Assembly (NCBI GenBank): GCA_910577165.1
Contig: CAJTLX010000012.1
Span: forward strand, 1 to 64,000
Direction of reading: 5' to 3'
From: an uncultured Lachnospiraceae bacterium
Lineage (GTDB): Bacteria > Bacillota > Clostridia > Lachnospirales > Lachnospiraceae
DNA: 64,000 nucleotides
Part shown: positions 34,133-42,456 of the stretch, piece after piece
How the letters are laid out: each line of letters opens with the position of its first letter
Position numbering within the stretch: position 1 is the stretch's first letter
Translations under genes and position numbers: made by a program
Notes under the pieces: generated by a model
Told to the model about the DNA's origin: nothing
Database searches by the model: none
Seen by the model: only the letters and a program-made list of their open reading frames with translations

Positions 34133-36318
34133 ATGGCAGTTGTCTATAACGAAATGAAAAGAATTTTTTCTCTGCACACCAGAAATTCCACTTACCAGAT
34201 AAAAGCGGATCGCTATGGATATTTATTGCACTTGTATTACGGGAAGAAAATAAGTGCGGATATGGATTATCTTCTCCCTTACCACGACCGGGGATTTTCG
34301 GGAAATCCTTATGATGCGGGGGAGGATAGAACCTATTCTTTGGATGTATTACCACAGGAATTCCCGGTGCTTGGCACCGGGGATTTCGAAACAGCGCGCT
34401 AAAGATTAAGGAGGAAGGCGGCTATTATGGCTGTGACCTGCGCTATGTGGGCTATCAGATTTTAAACGGGAAATATACCATTCCCAATCTTCCCGCTGCC
34501 TATGCGGATAAAATGGCGCAGACACTGAAAATTGTGCTTGCAGATGAGCGATGCGGTGTGAGAGTTACGCTTTTGTACGGTGTTTTGGAAGAGTGTGATA
34601 TTATTACAAGAAGTGTAAAAATTGAAAATACGGGGACAAGAAAATTGTATCTGGAAAAAGTTTCTAGTTCCTGTCTGGACTTTTTGTATGGAAATTATGA
34701 TATGATAAGTTTCTATGGCAGGCATACGATGGAGAGGAATGTTCAGCGTCATAAAATTCTTCATGGCAGGCAGGCTGTCGGCAGCATACGCGGAGCATCC
34801 AGCCACCAGTATAATCCTTTTATGATTTTGGCCGAACATACGGCCACAGAGCAGACAGGGGAATGTTATGGCGCAGCATTTGTCTACAGCGGCAATTTCA
34901 GCGCGGAAATTGAGAAAGATCAGTTTGATCAGATTCGCTTTGTGATGGGACTATCCGAGGAGCAGTTTTCGTACTCATTAAGTGCGGGGGAAGTTTTTTA
35001 CGCGCCGGAGGTGGTACTATCCTATTCGGGGGAGGGAATTGCCCATCTCTCACATAATTTTCATTATTTTGCAAGAAAGCATATCTGCAGAGGAAAATAC
35101 AAGGACAAACCGCGCCCGGTGCTTCTCAACAGTTGGGAGGCTTGCTATTTTGATTTTGACGGGGAAAAAATTGTTGCTCTGGCAGAGCAGGCAGCTGAAT
35201 TTGGGGTAGAACTTTTAGTACTTGATGACGGATGGTTTGGACAGCGCGATGATGATAATTCCTCCTTGGGAGACTGGGAGGTTAACGAGAGAAAATTAGG
35301 TTGTTCTCTAAGAGAACTGTCGGAGCGTGTCCATCAAAAAGGAGTACTTTTTGGGATTTGGATTGAGCCGGAAATGGTATCGGAGGACAGTAATCTGTAT
35401 CGAAGTCATCCGGATTGGGCGTTGCAGATTCCGGGGAAAAAACCTGTGCGCGCCAGAAATCAGCTTGTGCTGGACTTTTCAAACCCGGAGGTGGTAGAAT
35501 ATATTTTAGAGAAGATTTCCGATATCCTGCGGCAGGGAGAAGTGGATTATGTCAAGTGGGATATGAACCGGAGCCTTACGGACATTTATTCTGCCAACGC
35601 GAAGGAACAGGGCGCAGTATCCTACCATTATATGCTTGGGGTGTATCACTTGCTTGAATCGCTGACCGCCCGGTTCCCGGATATTTTGTGGGAGGGCTGC
35701 TGTGGCGGCGGCGGGCGTTTCGACTTAGGAATGCTCTACTATACCCCGCAGATCTGGTGCAGTGACAATACCGACGCGCTAGACCGCGTGCGCATTCAGT
35801 ATGGCACATCTTTTGGATATCCCCTCTCTGCGATGGGTGCGCATATCTCCGCTGTGCCGAACCATCAAACGGGGAGAAGTACCGATCTCAATACCCGGGG
35901 TGTGGTTGCAATGACGGGGGCATTTGGATATGAACTGGATTTCGGAAAACTTTGTGAAAGGGAAAAGAAGGAAATTAGAGAGCAGATTGCAATATACCAT
36001 AAGATCGCGCCGCTGTTAAATGGAAAATATTATCGGATAAGCGATCCCTTTGCGGAGGAATACGGGGCGTGGATGGTCGTAGATCCGGAAAAGAAAAAGG
36101 CTTTATTAAGTATCGTTATGCTAAATATTCATGGAAATATGCCCGTGATTTATGTGCGTCTTTTTGGGCTTGACCCGACAAAAAACTATTGTGAAAGTAT
36201 AAGTAAAGATATATATTCTGGCGAAGCCCTGATGGCGGGAGGATTTCCGGTCGCGCTGCGCGCGGGCGATTATCAGGCGTATCAGATTATGTTTGAGGAA
36301 GTAAATGCAGGGGAATAA
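34133..36318 (+). pseudogene. GH36 alpha-galactosidase with a single-base frameshift
   Basis: Full length would be about 728 aa, the GH36 norm. Frame 1 covers 34133 to about 34386 (ending PVLGTGDF). The downstream frame continues as RNSALKIKEEGGYYGC from base 34387, so one base appears missing around 34384-34388, and the first frame hits TAA at 34400-34402. The downstream portion carries all catalytic features: YVKWDMNRS (nucleophile Asp), CSDNTDALDR (acid/base Asp), LDDGWFGQRDDD and EGCCGGGGRFD. No signal peptide. It would release galactose from raffinose-type sugars in the cytosol. Because only one base is affected, a sequencing error must be excluded. Confidence 0.85.
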
Positions 36319-36347
36319 GAGGGTATTTTGCGTAAAGGAGGGGGATT

Positions 36348-37241
36348 ATGGCTGAACTGGAAAAAGTAAAGGTGGATATTGTGGAGGCACAGCGAAGAAA
36401 TGCCGATCTTTTGTATCCGCGTATCCGCTCGCGCTTACAGGAGTTAAAGGGGGAAGAAAAGAAAGTGATCGCGATCTCCGGCGGGTCCGGCGCGGGAAAA
36501 ACGGGTATGGCATGGCTGTTAAAAGAACATTTCGCAGAAAATAAAATTTCCGCACTGATTTTGTCAGGGGATCATTATCCACACCGTATTCCCATGTATA
36601 ATGATGCGGAACGGCTGCAAATTTTTCGGTCCGCGGGCTTAATCGGACTGTTAGAAGAAAATCTTTATCATGCCGATGTAGAAGACGCATTAAGGAAATT
36701 GCAGATGCAGGGGGAGGATGCAAATGAGGAATGGGAAACACAGTATCCGTGGCTGACCGTTTACCAAAAATATGGTGATAAGGCATTAAAAGACTATTTG
36801 GGGACGGAGCGAGAACTGCGTTTTTTTGAAGTTTCCTCTGTGCTGTCCGCTTTTAAAAGAGGGGAGAAAATACTTTGGCTGCGTCAGATGGGGAGGGAAG
36901 CACATGAAGTCTGGTATAAGGAAGAAAGAACAGAGGATAAAGAGATATTGATCTTAGAGTGGACGCACGGGAACAGTCCTCTGCTCACCGGAATCGATCT
37001 GTCCATTGTGTTAAAGAGTACGCCGGAGGAAACTTTGGAAAACCGAAAAAAAAGAAATCGTGACGCTGCGATAACCAGTCCTTTTGTGGCGCGTGTGCTT
37101 CGAATTGAGCAGGAAAAAATCAATGCGGGAATGGATGGAGCGGATTTTATTCAGGATATGGCAGGGAATATAAGTGAAGGGAGCCTCAGAAAAGGAGAGG
37201 GAATGGATATCAGGAATCAGGAGGTGGCGGATGAAAAGTGA
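36348..37241 (+). CDS. P-loop kinase of the phosphoribulokinase/uridine kinase type, role unknown
   Basis: 297 residues. The Walker A motif is ISGGSGAGKTGMAW (residues about 43-55); SGDHYPHRIP contains the conserved Asp-His of the nucleotide/sugar kinase fold, and ILILEWTHGN is a Walker B-like strand. The C-terminal part (KKRNRDAAITSPFVARVL) has the Arg-rich lid. It lies between GH36 and sucrose phosphorylase and overlaps the latter by 11 bases, so it works with the raffinose pathway, perhaps as a sugar or sugar-derivative kinase. Function is inferred from fold and context only. Confidence 0.6.
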   Translation: MAELEKVKVDIVEAQRRNADLLYPRIRSRLQELKGEEKKVIAISGGSGAGKTGMAWLLKEHFAENKISALILSGDHYPHRIPMYNDAERLQIFRSAGLIGLLEENLYHADVEDALRKLQMQGEDANEEWETQYPWLTVYQKYGDKALKDYLGTERELRFFEVSSVLSAFKRGEKILWLRQMGREAHEVWYKEERTEDKEILILEWTHGNSPLLTGIDLSIVLKSTPEETLENRKKRNRDAAITSPFVARVLRIEQEKINAGMDGADFIQDMAGNISEGSLRKGEGMDIRNQEVADEK

Positions 37242-38790
37242 AAGGCAAAAAATGGATAGCCGACCGATGTTAAATTTATATCCGGACAGTATCGGCGGGG
37301 ATTTGGAAGGGTTTTGTACAGTGCTTGACCGGGCGGAATTTTTTGATGCTTTTTCCTCGGTTTATCTGCTCCCAAGTATTTATCATTCCGATCTCGACAG
37401 AGGGTTTTCCGTGATTGATTACGATCTGGAAGAGAAATATAAGACGGCGGAGGCATTGGAAAAAATTCGGGAAAAGGGAATTTATTTAAAACTTGATTTT
37501 GTGCTAAATCACGCCTCCGTGCAGTCCCCCCAGTTTCAGGATCTGTTAGAAAAGGGGAAGACATCTAAATACCAGGATTTTTTTATTGACTGGAATAAAT
37601 TCTGGGAAGGGTGCGGCGAGATGACCGAGGACGGCTATATTTTGCCGGAGAAGAAGTACCTCGACAAAATGTTTTTTCGAAAACCCGGATTGCCGCTTCT
37701 TATGGTAGAATTTGCGGACGGCAGCAGGGCACCTTACTGGAATACATTTTATCAGGAAATCCGCGAGACGAAAGATTATCACACCCGATATTTGGGGCAG
37801 ATGGATTTAAATATCCGCTCGGAGATGGTCTGGGATTTTTACCGGGAAACCATAGAGAAACTTTCGGGCTACGGGGCAAAAATTATCCGCCTGGATGCTT
37901 TCGCCTATGCGCCGAAAACACCGGGGGAGAAAAATTTTTTAAATGAGCCGGACACATGGGAATTATTAGAAAAAATAAGGGAGCTAACCACATCCTACGA
38001 TATGGCACTGCTTCCAGAAATCCATGCCAGCTACGGGGAAAAACGCTATGAAATGATTGCTCAGAAAGGGTATCTGACCTATGACTTTTTTCTGCCGGGA
38101 CTGATTATCGATGCGATCGCAAAACAGGATGGCAGCTTTTTGGCGGCGTGGGCAACGGAACAGACAGAAAAGGGAATCGACAGTGTTACCATGCTTGGCT
38201 GCCATGACGGCATCCCCGTACTCGATCTGAAAGGGCTTTTACCGGACGAGCGGATTCAGGAACTGATTGAACTATTAGTTGAGCGCGGCGGGTATGTAAA
38301 AGATTTACATGGAAATAAAAGTATGTATTATCAGGTAAATACCACATATTATAATGCCTTAGGAAAAAGCGCGGCGGCACTTTTGCTGGCAAGGGCAATC
38401 CAGTTATTTATGCCGGGAAAACCACAGGTATGGTATCTGGATCTGTTTGCCGGGGAAAATGATTACCAGGCCGTAAAAGCTGCGGGTGCTGGGGGTCACA
38501 AGGAAATTAACCGGACAAATCTCTCCTTGGAGGAAGCAACAAAACGCCTTGGGATGGATGTGGTAAAAAAACAGCTTCGGATGTTGCGCTTTCGCAATAC
38601 TTTCCCTGCATTTGGGTTTGATGCGCATTCATCCGTTTCCAGCAATGAAAAGCAGATGAATTTTTTGTGGGAAAAGGACGGGTATTTGGCAGAATTAAAA
38701 TTGGATTTTGAGAAATGCGGCTTTCGGATGGAGGGACGGAAGGAGAACGGGGAAGAAATCTTTTCCATGGAAGAACTTGGGGAGTGTTAA
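37231..38790 (+). CDS. sucrose phosphorylase (GH13_18)
   Basis: 519 residues with the GH13 barrel motifs in order: IYLKLDFVLNHAS (conserved Asp and His), AKIIRLDAFAYAPK (nucleophile Asp), LLPEIHASYG (acid/base Glu) and MLGCHDGIPVLDLKG (His-Asp of motif VII). The N-terminal MLNLYPDSIGGDLEGF and the C-terminal YYQVNTTYYNALG are typical of the sucrose/glucosylglycerate phosphorylase branch. It would cleave sucrose with phosphate to glucose-1-phosphate and fructose. ATG 37231 is chosen because AGGAGG lies 6 bases before it; upstream in-frame ATGs lie inside the kinase gene. Closely related enzymes use sucrose-6-phosphate or glucosylglycerate, so the substrate is probable, not certain. Confidence 0.85.
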   Translation: MKSERQKMDSRPMLNLYPDSIGGDLEGFCTVLDRAEFFDAFSSVYLLPSIYHSDLDRGFSVIDYDLEEKYKTAEALEKIREKGIYLKLDFVLNHASVQSPQFQDLLEKGKTSKYQDFFIDWNKFWEGCGEMTEDGYILPEKKYLDKMFFRKPGLPLLMVEFADGSRAPYWNTFYQEIRETKDYHTRYLGQMDLNIRSEMVWDFYRETIEKLSGYGAKIIRLDAFAYAPKTPGEKNFLNEPDTWELLEKIRELTTSYDMALLPEIHASYGEKRYEMIAQKGYLTYDFFLPGLIIDAIAKQDGSFLAAWATEQTEKGIDSVTMLGCHDGIPVLDLKGLLPDERIQELIELLVERGGYVKDLHGNKSMYYQVNTTYYNALGKSAAALLLARAIQLFMPGKPQVWYLDLFAGENDYQAVKAAGAGGHKEINRTNLSLEEATKRLGMDVVKKQLRMLRFRNTFPAFGFDAHSSVSSNEKQMNFLWEKDGYLAELKLDFEKCGFRMEGRKENGEEIFSMEELGEC

Positions 38791-38907
38791 AATACTTTTT
38801 CAACTGAAGGTTGCGGCATATTTAAGAGATCGTATATGGATTTGGCTCATGACTTGCTGTATAATTTGGATAGAACCGGTTCAAAAAGTATAAAGCGAGG
38901 TAATACA

Positions 38908-39694
38908 ATGAGTAACAGTACAGCAAGCGATATGAGCGGTAATTTTGGCGGCAGACTGAAAAGCTTTCGGAAAAAGCGGGGACTGACGCAAGAGCAGATG
39001 GCGGAGTATATGGGCGTATCCTCCCAGGCAGTGAGCAAATGGGAAAATAATATTTCGTATCCGGATGTTTCTCTCCTTCCGATTTTGGCAAATTTATTTT
39101 CTGTTACTACAGATGAATTGCTGGGGGGTAGATATTGCCCGAAGAGCGGAACAAACAGAAGAAATCTGCCGCGCCGCGGATGAACTTTGTGAGGCCGGAA
39201 AATTTGCAGAGGCTGTGGGATATCTGCGAAATGTGCTGGTAAAATATCCCGGAGATGATAGTCTGATGTATCAGCTTGCATGGTCTTTGACAGGTACCAT
39301 AAGAGAGCAGCCAGAAAATCTGGATGAGGCGATTCTGATGTATCTGAAGATCCTGGAAATCAGTTCGGATGAGGCACTGAGAATGAAGGTAACGCGGGAT
39401 TTGATGTATCGATATTATACAAAGGAAGAAATCCGGTACGTACGCTATTATGCAGAGCAATTGCCGGCATTTGAATTGTGCAGAGAATATAATCTGGGCA
39501 GGGGAAATCTTCTGGAAGGCAGGGAACTGGCAAAGCAGCTCAAGGCAAACATCCGGCTTTTTGGTCAGGCGATGTTGGAGTGTATGGAATATTTTGTCTG
39601 TGGAAATATCATTGCCGAAGAGGAGGTCGGAAACTATACAAAAGAGGTGGCGGAGAGAAAAATAGAGAAATTGAAGGGGATATTGGAAGATTAG
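38908..39694 (+). pseudogene. XRE-family regulator with frameshift in a G6 tract
   Basis: N-terminal helix-turn-helix: LKSFRKKRGLTQEQMAEYM and SQAVSKWENNISYPDVSLLP. The frame is lost after TTDELLG at a run of six G (39123-39128): the original reading is recovered by removing one G, giving TTDELLGVDIARRAEQTEEI and then a TPR-like helical region to 39694. Full length would be about 261 aa. In the frame as given, the protein stops at 39183. The run of G makes slippage, phase variation or a base-calling error all possible. A GCGAGG ribosome binding site precedes ATG 38908. Confidence 0.75.
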
Positions 39695-39790
39695 AGGAAA
39701 ACTGTAGAATCGACCAACCATATATAATGGTAAAAGTCAGGTAAGATTAGGAAGTTGTAAATTAGTAAATCATAAATTAGTAAATCGTAA

Positions 39791-39820
39791 TTGACTAAAT
39801 TTAAAAGCCTATGATATAAT
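39791..39820 (+). promoter_or_regulatory. promoter embedded in a hairpin, upstream of the AAA ATPase gene
   Basis: TTGACT (39791-39796) and TATAAT (39815-39820), 18 bp apart. The -10 box lies in the left arm of a near-perfect 20-bp inverted repeat (39803-39848). Confidence 0.5.
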
Positions 39821-39848
39821 ATCAGTGGAGATTATATTATAGGCTTTT
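39803..39848. repeat. long inverted repeat with T-run, followed by a second hairpin
   Basis: The left arm (39803-39823, AAAAGCCTAT...) pairs with the right arm (39830-39847) and is followed by TTTTT, so it could also end transcription. A second stem-loop lies at 39873-39912, with an inner ATGGGTAAACCCAT palindrome and outer ATAATTGCCC/GGGGAAAATTAT arms. The decamer TATGGGTAAA occurs twice (39851 and 39886). The gene starts at 39949. Confidence 0.55.
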
Positions 39849-39948
39849 TGTATGGGTAAATATGAGAAAAAGATAATTGCCCTTGTATGGGTAAACCCAT
39901 GGGGAAAATTATTTTCTCCTGAGGATAAAAAATTTTTGGAGGTGGGGT

Positions 39949-41346
39949 ATGTTTATTGGCAGAGAGCGCGAATTGGCTTCGATAAATAAATTATATACAT
40001 CAAATAAATTTGAGTTCCTTGTGATCTATGGGCGGCGGCGTGTCGGGAAAACCGCACTGATCAATCAATTTATCAGAGATAAAAAAGCAATCTATTTTAT
40101 GGGGGTGGAGAGCAATGCCAAACAAAACCTTAGAAATCTTAGTGAAAATATTTTGGAATACGGCGGGGATATTCGGCCAGAAACAGTTTTTCTGTCATTT
40201 CAAGCCGCATTTGAGTATACGTTTCAATTGGCAGGGGAGGAACGGCTAATTTTTGTTATCGATGAATATCCTTATGTGGCTCGTTCGGAAAGAAGCCTTG
40301 CCTCCGTTTTGCAGCTTCTAATTGATAAATATAAAGATAATTCCAAAATGATGCTGATTCTCTGTGGTTCTTCCATGTCCTATATGGAAGATCATGTATT
40401 GGCATACAAAGCTCCGCTCTATGGCAGGCGAACAGCACAGATGAAAGTATTGCCCTTTGATTTTGCGGATACCTGCCGGTATTTTAAAAATTTCACTCCG
40501 GAGGAAAAGGCACTTGCCTATGGTATTGTGGGCGGAACTCCCCAGTATTTGATGCAGATGGATGATCGAAAGAATATTGAAGATAATATTAAAAATATGT
40601 TTCTTGATACAACCTCCTTCTTGTTTGAGGAGCCGGAAAATTTACTGAAACAGGAAGTGAGGGAACCCGCCCTTTACAATGCAATGATCACAGCAATTGC
40701 AACGGGAGCTTCCCGTATGGCGGAGATTGCTACCAAGGTGGGGGAGGAAACAAGTGTCTGCACTGCTTATCTAAAAAATTTAATTGCTTTGGGGCTGATT
40801 GGGAAGGAAACTCCATATGGGGAAAAAGCTTCCCGAAAGTCGATTTATTGTATTGAAGATAATTTATTTCGGTTCTGGTATCGATTTATACCAGAGAATA
40901 AATCGATTATCAGTCGTGGTGCGATAGAATTGGCATATAAAAGAATTGCGCCCCATCTGTCCGATTATATGGGGAAAGTATTTGAAGATATCTGCAAACA
41001 ATATCTCTGGGCATTATTATTAGATGGAGAATCCCAGGTAGAGTTTAGAGAACTTGGACGCTGGTGGGGAACCGACCCCGTGGCACATTGTCCGGAGGAA
41101 ATTGGTATTATGGGAGAGGAGGATAAAAATACTGCACTATTTGGTGAGTGTAAATGGACAAATGAAAAAATTAATATAGGAGTCTTGCAGACATTAAAAA
41201 GGCGAAGCCAGATATTTTCCTATCCTAATACAAAGCTCTATCTATTCGGGAAAAATGGATTTACCAAAGAGTGCGAGAGGGAGGCGGCAAGGATGGGAAA
41301 TGTTTATTTGGTATCATATGGAGATATTTTAGAAAAATTAAAGTGA
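39949..41346 (+). CDS. AAA ATPase of the archaeal-type/DUF234 family
   Basis: 465 residues. Walker A is GRRRVGKTALI (residues 28-38), Walker B LIFVIDEYPYV with the Glu, and an SSM-YM sensor-like strand follows (LILCGSSMSYMEDHV). A winged-helix segment (ASRMAEIATKVGEETSVCTAYLKNLIALGLI) precedes a C-terminal DUF234-type nuclease-like domain (LFGECKWTNEKIN, with Glu-x-Lys). These proteins are widespread in prophages and mobile loci but their target is not known. Strong GGAGGTGGGG ribosome binding site; the promoter and hairpins upstream suggest regulated expression. Confidence 0.82.
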   Translation: MFIGRERELASINKLYTSNKFEFLVIYGRRRVGKTALINQFIRDKKAIYFMGVESNAKQNLRNLSENILEYGGDIRPETVFLSFQAAFEYTFQLAGEERLIFVIDEYPYVARSERSLASVLQLLIDKYKDNSKMMLILCGSSMSYMEDHVLAYKAPLYGRRTAQMKVLPFDFADTCRYFKNFTPEEKALAYGIVGGTPQYLMQMDDRKNIEDNIKNMFLDTTSFLFEEPENLLKQEVREPALYNAMITAIATGASRMAEIATKVGEETSVCTAYLKNLIALGLIGKETPYGEKASRKSIYCIEDNLFRFWYRFIPENKSIISRGAIELAYKRIAPHLSDYMGKVFEDICKQYLWALLLDGESQVEFRELGRWWGTDPVAHCPEEIGIMGEEDKNTALFGECKWTNEKINIGVLQTLKRRSQIFSYPNTKLYLFGKNGFTKECEREAARMGNVYLVSYGDILEKLK

Positions 41347-41364
41347 AAAAAGGGGAGAAGGAGA

Positions 41365-42213
41365 TTGGAAAATAAAAATACAGAATTTCAGATCGGTGAG
41401 CTTTCCAAACTTACAAAGATAAAGACAGGAACCATTCGTTTTTATGAGAAATGTGGGTTTCTTTCCCCGGCAAAACGTCTGTCAAATGGCTACCGCGTAT
41501 TTGAGGAAAAGCATATCTATCAAGCTCGCATATGCAGTTTTGTTTTTGGTGGATTTGTCAATAAGCGTCTGCGAAAACTCAGTATGGAACTAATTTTTTC
41601 TGCTAGGGAGTGGGATTTGGCGGGCTACAAAGAGGCAGCAGAAAACTATTTGCGGGCAGTAAGGGAGGATATCGCGGGAACAAAAAGAGCGATTGAAACC
41701 GTGCAGGGGAGGATGGCAGGGAGTAGTCCTTCTTCGGAGGAAGGATCTGGAAAAAGCCAGGACAATAAGTCCCCCCTTTCTTTAAAGGAAAAATCTGTAA
41801 AAAGTAAAGATGATTTTTTAAGGGAAGAATCCGGGGAAGGGGGATACTCAAAAAAACAGGCGGCAGCTCTAATTGGAGTTACTCCTGAGTCCATTCGAAA
41901 CTGGGAGCGCAATGGATTACTTGGGCAGACAAAACCTTATCAGAAACGCTATTATTCACAAAATGCCATGGAGCGTATGAGGGTGATACGGCTTTTGCTC
42001 GATAACGGCTATAGCATGATGGCAGTCAGAAAATTTTTTTCGGCATTTGATAAGGAAGGTGCTAAGATGGCAGCTAAAATACTAACTGCTCCGGGGGAGA
42101 ATGAAACGTTGATTTACCGGGCGGATCGGTATTTAGAAACGCTTTTACAGACAGAGAAGAAAGCGGAAGAACTTTTTGGATTGTTTGATGAGATGTGCCT
42201 TTTGTCGGAATAG
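41365..42213 (+). CDS. transcriptional regulator with two MerR-type HTH domains
   Basis: 282 residues. The first MerR helix-turn-helix is FQIGELSKLTKIKTGTIRFYEKC with GYRVFEEKHI (residues about 8-70). A helical region and a Ser/Lys/Glu-rich linker follow, then a second MerR-like domain (YSKKQAAALIGVTPESIRNWE, with RYYSQNAMERMRVIRLLLDNGYSMMAVRK; about 157-225). No Cys-rich metal loop or clear drug-binding domain is visible. It starts at TTG 41365 behind GAAGGAG, and precedes an exporter, UvrA-like and phosphotransferase genes with MerR-style promoters, so it likely controls them. A single chain with two HTHs is unusual for the family, which normally dimerises. Confidence 0.8.
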   Translation: MENKNTEFQIGELSKLTKIKTGTIRFYEKCGFLSPAKRLSNGYRVFEEKHIYQARICSFVFGGFVNKRLRKLSMELIFSAREWDLAGYKEAAENYLRAVREDIAGTKRAIETVQGRMAGSSPSSEEGSGKSQDNKSPLSLKEKSVKSKDDFLREESGEGGYSKKQAAALIGVTPESIRNWERNGLLGQTKPYQKRYYSQNAMERMRVIRLLLDNGYSMMAVRKFFSAFDKEGAKMAAKILTAPGENETLIYRADRYLETLLQTEKKAEELFGLFDEMCLLSE

Positions 42214-42284
42214 AAATAAAATGATGTGTTCCTGATTTTTTAAGAATATAAATGCTTTGGACTATAAGAAATTGAAAAGAAAAC

Positions 42285-42323
42285 CTTATATTTGTACACC
42301 ACCTTTTTAAAAAGTGATATGAT
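42285..42323 (+). promoter_or_regulatory. MerR-type promoter and operator of the exporter operon
   Basis: -35-like TTGTAC at 42292-42297 and TATGAT at 42318-42323 are spaced 20 bp, the long spacing typical of MerR-regulated promoters. The motif CTTATATTTGTACACCAC (42285-42302) overlaps the -35 box. Two near-copies occur upstream of the phosphotransferase gene. Confidence 0.55.
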
Positions 42324-42456
42324 GGATTTATTGCATATCAATTTTTAGAAAGGTGGTTTTTTTATGTGATATTTCTATTATATAATTCTTGTAATACATT
42401 TTGAGAGACACTATGGTTTTGGTCAAAAACAAAGAAACAAGATTAAGGGAGGATTT

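Noticed and set aside
36346..36786. 146-residue minus-strand frame opposite the P-loop kinase
   Set aside because: Antisense to a gene with a clear Walker A motif; composition is shadow-like.
41701..41850. Low-complexity linker of the MerR protein as evidence for a frameshift or gene fusion error
   Set aside because: The frame continues without stop through both HTH domains, and the linker has balanced charged and Ser codons, so a single protein is the simplest reading.
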